A stretch of 64,000 bases of DNA from Prochilodus magdalenae (taxonomy: Eukaryota; Chordata; Actinopteri; Characiformes; Prochilodontidae), in the NCBI GenBank assembly GCA_024036415.1, contig JAMWET010000949.1:448501-512500 (forward strand). The letters run 5' to 3'. The notes below the pieces were generated by a model, which was not told where the DNA came from, did not search any database, and saw nothing but the letters and a program-made list of their open reading frames with translations. The translations under genes and the position numbers were made by a program. Shown here piece after piece: positions 57,233-64,000 of this stretch (position 1 is the stretch's first letter; each line of letters begins with the position of its first letter).

Positions 57233-57883
57233 CACTCATTGTCAGAAGAATAGTTGCACCCAAAAAGAAGTGCTGGATTGCAATGCTATTCGCAAGGAAG
57301 ATAAAAGTTACCAATTTAGACTTATATGGCCAATGTTTATTGAGCTACACATACAGAAGTGGTTTGCTAATGCAACACGCCAGGCATCTCACAGCATGGA
57401 GTTGTAGAGGTTCCTAATGGTGTCCTGTGATAATCCATCCCATGCAGTTTGAATATTCTTACACAGTTCCTGCTGATTTTGCGGTAGGGATGGAGGTGGA
57501 GTGACACCTGGCCTTCTGGGTGTTTGACACATGATAACAAACCGTTCATCTTGGTGCTGACCATGGTGCATTCACACACAGATTCGTTGACTGTCTCCAA
57601 CAAGACTAAAGCGGGACTCATCAGTGAAGATAATCTGCGGTAACTTTGAGTCACTCCATGACAGTCTGGTTTGACATCATCGCAGTCTTTAGCATGGTCA
57701 TAACGGTCTGCATGCGTGTAGTCCTGCGTGGTGCATGTAGTCCGGCGTTGTGCAGACGTCTGCCAATGGTGCTGGCACTAACAGGATGACTCATGGATGA
57801 CTCGCTGCTCACTGAATATCTGCAGTCGTGGGTAATGGATATGGTATGGATTTGCACATTTCTTTTTAAATCAAGCTCTTATA
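57233..57883 (-). mobile_element. internally deleted Tc1-like element, copy I, interrupted
   Basis: The family right end ('gaagaatagttgcaccca') lies at 57,245, then C-terminal block, first-aspartate block and helix-turn-helix block (V-S-A-S-T-I-G-R-R-L-H-N-A-G-L near 57,720-57,780) follow on the minus strand. The copy stops where a second Tc1-like element begins at 57,884; its left terminal repeat is not visible beyond. Confidence 0.8.
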
Positions 57884-59001
57884 CAGTGGGGTGCGAAAGT
57901 TTGGGCAGCCTTGTTAATTTTCCTGTTTTACCTTTATAAAGCATTGGTTGTTTGGATAAAAAAATTCCGTTAAATATATCATATAGGGGACAAACACAGT
58001 GATATTTGAGAAGTGAAATTAAGTTTATATGATTTAAAGAAAGTCTGCAATAATTGTCTAAACAAAAGTAGACAGGTGCATAAATTTGGTCAATAAAAAA
58101 AAAACATAACTCAGTATTTTGTAGATCCTCCTTTCGCAGAAATAACAGCCTCTGGATTGTGGCTGAAGATATTTTAGACCATTCTTCTTTACAAAACGTC
58201 TCTAGTTCATTCAGGTTTGATGGTTTCCGGGCATGGACAGCTCTCTTTAAGTGACACCACAGATTTTCAATAATTTTCAGGTCTGGGGACTGAGATGGCC
58301 ATTCCAGAACGTTGTACTTGTTCCTCTGCATGAATGCATTAGTAGATTTTGAGCAGTGTTCAGGGTCGTTGTCTTGTTGAAGTTGTTGGCTTTGTCACTG
58401 ATTCCTGGACACTGGTCTCCAGAATCTGCTGATATTGATTGGAATCCATGCGTCCCTCAACTTTAACAAGATTCCCAGTCCCTGTACTGGCCACACAGCC
58501 CCACAGCATTATGGATCCACCACCAAATTTTACTGTAGGTAGCAGGTGTTTTTCTTGGAGTGCTGTGTTCTTTTTCCTCCATGCATAACGGCCCTTGTTA
58601 TGCCCAAATAACTCTATTTTTGTTTCATCAGTCCACAGCACCTTATTCCAAAATTAATCAAAATTATTGCAGAGAAGATGCAAAGAGGAGAAAAACTTAC
58701 CATTGCCCACCCTAAATACCCTTTCTCATAATTGGAGTCACCTGTGTATGTAGGTCAAGGGTCACTGAACTTACCAAACCAAATTTGAGTTCCAATAATT
58801 AGTTCTAAAGGTTTTGAAATCAATAAAATGACAACAGTGCCCAAATTTATGCACCTGCCTACTTTTATTTAACCAATTATTGCACACTTTCTGTAAATCA
58901 TTTAAACTTCATTTCACTTCTCAAATATCACTGTGTTTGTCCCCTATATAATATATTTAACGGAATTTTTTTATCCAAACAATCAATGCTTTATAAAGGT
59001 A
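57884..59001 (-). mobile_element. second Tc1-like element type, truncated (1,118 bp)
   Basis: The left end 'cagtggggtgcgaaagtttg' follows TA. The inverted repeat (57,928-58,025 region) recurs inverted at 58,905-59,001 with 'caaacacagtgatatttgag' in each, but the outermost 45 or so bases of the right repeat are missing. The transposase N-terminal region is deleted between about 58,645 and 58,760. It is a different family from both the Sleeping Beauty-like element and the A-I copies. Confidence 0.85.
58090..58641 (-). pseudogene. Tc1-like transposase, N-terminal deletion and frameshift
   Basis: Starts abruptly at 'L-W-T-D-E-T-K' (first catalytic Asp), continues G-G-G-S-I-M-L-W-G-C, then shifts frame before 'Q-Q-D-N-D-P-E-H' (second Asp, near 58,365) and ends with 'E-W-P-S-Q-S-P-D-L' and 'I-E-N-L-W' (catalytic Glu) at about 58,260. 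Catalytic residues survive but both DNA-binding domains are gone, so it is inactive. Confidence 0.85.
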
Positions 59002-59361
59002 TATCGTTAGCACAGCATAGAAACTTATGTTACTTATTCAGCACAGACTGAGCTTAATATCGCTACTTAACCCTGATACAGTTATTTAGGCTATCAGAAT
59101 ATCTTAACTGTGCTTTTACTGCTAGGATTTTTCCCAGGAAGGACATTCGCCAGCTTCTTCCTAGAATTTCCATCTCAATCTGTTCTGTGGTTGCGTTCTG
59201 GTGCTTTTTGTACTGTAAATTTATTGTAATTCTGGCAAAATAATAACTGCTGCACCATAGTGGACTGAACAGGGAAATTTGAACAACTCTGTTATTATGT
59301 TACTGCTACACCATTAAAAGTATATCAGGAAAATCTGAACACGAAGCTGGCAAATACAGAG
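59002..59361. other. flank of truncated transposon
   Basis: Contains degenerate pieces similar to the 49-bp minisatellite unit ('ataactgctgcaccata' at 59,243) but no regular array. Confidence 0.4.
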
Positions 59362-59408
59362 CTGAATCTCAGCACCGGAATGTAAATGCTGCTTTGTTTA
59401 AGGTGGAA
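59362..59408. repeat. isolated unit of the mamdc2-upstream minisatellite
   Basis: 'agcaccggaatgtaaatgct' followed by 'ttgtttaaggtggaac' matches the 49-bp unit at 1,930-2,130. It suggests a dispersed element rather than a purely local array. Confidence 0.65.
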
Positions 59409-60302
59409 CAGCAAGAAATTGGAGAATAACAAGCAAACATTTAATAAGGTTTGAGGATAAGGAGTAATGGATGCCTTGCTTCTTCTGGGGTTTATAAGAC
59501 AAGCTTAGGTTTACGCTGAATTTCCACATTCAACTTTTTGCATACTACAAATGCGTCATGAAATACTTGCCAAATCTGACATTCAGAGCCAGCTCATCAG
59601 TAGCGGTGAGTGAGGAAATCACCTACCCAGTGTCAATGACAGCATTAGCAGTGTAGCAATCGTGCAGGCTGCACCAGCTGCATGACAATATGAACCTGTG
59701 GGGCAGACAGGTGTTCTCGATCAGCTAACTCAGTGTCTCTCCTCTCTCTCTTTACCCACACCAGCTTATTAGAGCTATGTGCATGCAGTTGCAAGCTTTA
59801 TTGTTTTATGGACAAGAGAGGACAATCCTGCTGTTGGCAAAATCTCACACAGTTTAGGCAATTTACATTCTTATTCTGACAGGCAAATTGGTATGTAGCT
59901 TGTATTCAGCACTCCTCGAAGAGTCTCAGATTAACATTTTAACATTAGCCTTTTTTTTTAATAAATTACACAAAAGATGGAAGTTTCCTTTATGTCTCTC
60001 ACCCATGACCGCTCTCACACCCTTTTCTGCATCATTTTACCAAAAACTGTTGACCTAGTGTATGGGCTTGTATATACGTCTGTGTATGCTCATGCGTGAT
60101 TCTGTGTGTGTGTGTGTGTGTATGTCTGGGGGTGTAGGCCCTGCTGTGATAATTCCAGAGCTCTCGAAGGTCGCTCCACACGACAGTGGCTCTGTCTGAG
60201 AGCCAGAGAGCATGCACAGTGGCGTTCTCTGGGAGCAGAGAGCCGGGCTAGCCTCTGGCACAGATTAGCCCTGCATAATGTGAGGGGGATTAATGCTGTG
60301 GG

Positions 60303-60303
<1 letters not shown>
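59409..60303. other. probable intronic DNA
   Basis: A short GT run at 60,102-60,122. Nothing else recognised. Confidence 0.45.

Positions 60304-60387
<84 letters not shown>
60304..60387. repeat. (GT)n microsatellite
   Basis: About 41 GT units followed by G-rich 'ggggggggtggggg'. It produces false Cys-Val and Thr-His repeat frames on both strands. Confidence 0.95.
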
Positions 60388-62575
60388 GGGGGGGGTGGGG
60401 GTGCTGCACCCTTTCATTGCTCCAAGACAAAAGATCTCCAAAACCAATCGGGCTCTCATGAACTCTGTGCGTTCATGGTTAATCATAGTATGGTCTCACT
60501 GAGCCGCATTGCAGTTTGCTCATTGATTCAAATTCCAAGCACAGCATCCTTAATGTGTGCTACACCTATTGCATGGGAGAATGGCACTCCAAACTTAGGA
60601 AAATATGATCTCCAACCCAGAAACAAAAAGTGGAATGATCGCCAAAGTCATTGTTCCTAGCTGGAAACTTGGGCAGTTTTCCATGTGGAAAGAAAAGCAT
60701 TTCCTATCAGAATGAATTAATACCGGGTTAGAAACGTTTAACTTCTGAGTACAAATAAATGCGGCCTTTTATGGTGGGATCGAACTATGATCATTTCAGT
60801 AACAGCGATGACCAAATGGACACACTAATGCACAGGGACAGTTTCAGGTTAAATGGGTTCTGCTGATGCTATGACACATGCAGTGCTATGAAGATCTGGA
60901 ACCAGACATGGTAGTACTGCAGATGGACTACTGCAGCAGTTATGTTTGGACCAGAACTAAGCCTTTCATTCAAAGATTTTGAATTTGAACCTGTATGATT
61001 CAGGGCTCAGTTGATGCTTGTCAGGTTGTTAATGGCTAAGATTGGTATTGGTTCTTTGTCGTAGAGCTCTTGGAGATTTCACTAATGGCTTGAAAGCACA
61101 TTAAAGGCTTAACATTCTGATGTGAAGATTTAGCATATTCCACAGAGCATGTTTAAGAAGATGCACATCGTCCGGTGTGTCCAGTAATATGAGTGTGTGA
61201 ATTTGTGACGTTTGATCTCAGACAGTGTGTGTGCTATATGTTTTAGCCTGCGGAAAGGTCACCACTCCTCACCTGCAGCTCCGGTGGGAGCAATTAGATC
61301 TAGCCACCTACCAGTTCATTTTCCCGCCATCTATTTCTGTCCTCTCCCATCCCCGACTCCCTGCTTAACTGCTTATGCCTCCAGATGTAGCCTTACAGTT
61401 CTTTACATAATTTTCCAGTATTTTTGGTAACTATTCCAGACTAACATTAGGGGTACATCTATGTACATGAAAGTTTTAATAGGATGTTCTAAATCATCTA
61501 ATGGAACTTCGCTGACACACAAATATGTGACTGTAGGATGTCATCCTTTAGCCTACTTATATAATAGTAATGGCTTGAAGAATCTCATTGGGACTGGAAT
61601 CTCAAACATATTGGCCTGGAATCTTACAACACAAACTGGTTAGCCAATTAAATGTTCTAGCAATTAATTTTACCCATTAAGCAGTCTTACCTAGCATCTT
61701 TAGTACAGCAGTTTTCCAAGCTTCTAAAATGACTTCAGCTCATGTTTGCATTTAAAGCACAGAATGTCTCTCAAATCCCCATGTTAAGACATCGTGGAAT
61801 TATTTTTGCATTACTCAAAACTTAGTCATATTTGTTTATTATTTTGTAGTCTCCTGATGAAGGACTCCTTTGGACAGTGACCAGACAGGCGCTCAGTAAT
61901 CAGGTCGATCTGCTCTTCAGTTCAGCTGCTGTGTTCAAAAACAAAAACAAGATATTGCAGTAAGCATGCAGAAATGTCTCGGTACGTTAGGAGAGCATCA
62001 GTTGGCTGTCAGATCTTGTTATTGTGGATGGAAACAGAGGGCCAGGTAATGGAAACCGAGGCATTTCCAGACATTCTGAGAGTCTACACTCTTTTCTTCC
62101 CTTTAGACTATTCCTGATATGCACAGGTAGAATAGCCGTTTGTACGATGACCAGAAAAAAGGCTATTGGTAAGGCACGTGTTTTCAGAGTTTCAGAAGTT
62201 ACCACAGAAAAAAAGCCATTTATTGCCTGCCTATTGTACATGGAGTGACTCTGGCTTCAGGATTTGGAGTTGTATGTGCTGGTGCAAATTAAGTTGTTAG
62301 TAATCTTGGTGTCTTTAGAGCGATGCATTTGGATTAGATGTCATAATTACCTGAATGTCTATCTGCACATGTACCTTGCCACATTTTGCAGTGTATTGTG
62401 GCATAATGTATTGTAACACCCCTAACTGCTGGCCATATGCTGTGTGTGTTAAAACAGGAAGAAGCTTAATAACAAAACCAAAAAGTCAAGATTGAGGAAT
62501 CAGCAGCAAACAGAAGTGAAAATCATTTGTTGCTGAATGGGAAATAAAAGAGGGAGTAGGTTGCTCAAGTTCAGA

Positions 62576-62577
<2 letters not shown>
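60388..62577. other. probable intronic DNA, no feature recognised
   Basis: No recognisable exon, RNA or named repeat. Confidence 0.45.

Positions 62578-62627
<50 letters not shown>
62578..62627. repeat. (GT)n microsatellite
   Basis: About 25 uninterrupted GT units. Confidence 0.95.
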
Positions 62628-62628
<1 letters not shown>

Positions 62629-64000
62629 TTAGATCGGACTGACTATTAACAGTGGGCACAGCCCTCAGCCCTGTCTGGACTGTACTATATGTTCGCTGTC
62701 AGTTGTCCAGTACATGATGCATCCTGTGTTTGAAAGATGATGCTGTCACTTCTACCCAGAGAAAGAAGACATAAATGCACCCATCACTCATGCACATGTG
62801 TTCACGCTCGCACGCAAAGCCTCGCCCTGGGGTGGCAGTGGTCTTAGCTGGTGAATGAAAAAAATGCCTGGAGCAGGCTTTCACATGGCACCGATGTAAA
62901 TGGCGCTGTCAGCCAAGGACAGGCACCTGGGAACCTCTGGCCCAGATACTGACAGTAGCCTGGGAGAACGATGGTCTAAGTGTGTCTGTGTGTATATGTA
63001 TGTGTGTGTGTTGTGTTTTCCTGCACGTGTCACGCTGAACAGTTCCCCTCTAAGCCATGTACCAGTCAGTGACTGAACACTGGTGGATGAACTGTAATTT
63101 TAGCTCTTTTGAAGAAAAATGGTCTAGTGGAAATGGTGCTGTTTAACATTTAATGTATAATGAATATATAAATGAACGTGGGATTGTGAAACAATTATAT
63201 GATAACCACATTTCATTTATGTAAGAAATTAGATCAGGCAGTCGTACGCAGTTTGTCTCAGAATGTGTCAAATTCAAATTGAGACTGCTTTCTGTGGTCA
63301 GACTTCTCTTTAATTATTTTACACATATCTGTCTCAAGTTATACATGTAGCCAGTTAGTTCATGCACAGTATGAAAAGATACTGTGCCCTCCCCTGCTGG
63401 CCTATATCAGTTCGTTGTGGCTCCATGCCACAGTTCTAGCTGTGTAATCGCTCTGACAGTAAGACATGGGCATTGGTTTTAGGTGCAGTTATTGCGGATG
63501 TGTAAGCCTGCTGCTGTTGTTTAAGGGAGCTCCGAAGCTCAGCTGCAGACTGTGGAGAACTTGAAAGACTTTAGATTCCACTTCATGGCGGCCTGGCGTG
63601 TCATTAATTAGTAAAGATGCACTATGGGGAGAGAGATGCTTCAGGGTTTGTGCCCATGTCTGGTCTGTTTTAATGAAAGTTTGTGATTTCGGTTCATTTT
63701 GTAACTTCTAAGTCTAGTGCTATGTCTCTCTTCTTGTCTTGAAGAAAAGTTCATCTAGAAAGCCAGACAAACTGAAGTTCACTGGTGGTAGAAAGTCTAC
63801 TAGAAATGTGTTCAGCTGTAGTTCTAAATATATTATTAATAAAATTCTATATCACATTTTTTGAAAGCTATCAGATGATAGTTTAGTTTGACATGGCTAG
63901 TTTTGATTGGCCTGTTATGCTTTAAAAAATACACATCATAAAGTTGAAATAGTTAGACTAAATTGCTGTTTATTTAATTTCTATGTTATTAAAAAATAAC
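62628..64000. other. probable intronic DNA, no feature recognised
   Basis: Apparently unique sequence. The stretch 63,470-63,640 is more GC-balanced and could be a conserved non-coding element, but this cannot be judged from one species. Confidence 0.4.

Noticed and set aside
60106..60660. Cys-Val repeat frame of 184 codons
   Set aside because: It is mostly a translation of the GT microsatellite; the flanking residues show no domain.

Overview
The window is a piece of a teleost nuclear genome. It has intron-split vertebrate genes, long non-coding tracts, many AT-rich microsatellites and a dense load of fish-type transposons: Tc1-like elements, a Ty3/gypsy LTR element, tRNA-derived SINEs and LINE 3' ends. 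Several repeat families look like those common in otophysan fishes (characins, catfishes), so that group is my best guess. No prokaryotic gene, CRISPR array or classical RNA gene is visible.

Layout. 1-1,831 (minus): intron 1 and first coding exon of mamdc2 (signal peptide plus start of MAM domain 1), with a 49-bp minisatellite just upstream. 2-28 kb: intergenic DNA made largely of repeats, including nine or more related remnants of one internally deleted Tc1-like family, a solo LTR, LINE 3' ends and MITEs. 28,245-32,971 (minus): a nearly complete, very young Ty3/gypsy retrotransposon whose reading frame is broken many times. 33,323-43,962 (plus): the complete seven-exon ptar1 gene (449 codons), the one gene whose whole coding sequence can be read. 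Intron 4 carries a SINE and a MITE-like repeat, and intron 5 carries a full-length Sleeping Beauty-like Tc1 element. 43,963 to about 46,934: ptar1 3' UTR. 48.66-49.7 kb: a CpG-rich promoter with CCAAT boxes and a strong splice donor, which I infer from synteny to be the first, non-coding exon of apba1. From there to the end there is no coding exon, only repeats and apparently unique intronic DNA.

The order mamdc2 (minus) - ptar1 (plus) - probable apba1 (plus) mirrors the human 9q21 order MAMDC2 - CFAP95 - PTAR1 - APBA1, except that no CFAP95 exon was recognised. The genes do not form a pathway: mamdc2 encodes a secreted MAM-domain proteoglycan and ptar1 the alpha subunit of geranylgeranyltransferase III.

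The most useful observations concern genome dynamics and sequence quality. They are: (1) a homopolymer frameshift that separates the only mamdc2 ATG from its MAM reading frame; (2) a gypsy element with LTRs differing at 1 of 192 positions but with at least seven frame changes; (3) a Tc1-derived family whose copies share one internal deletion, with nested insertions that allow relative dating; (4) local duplications and internally inverted repeat isoforms. I did not find a convincing new multi-gene system.
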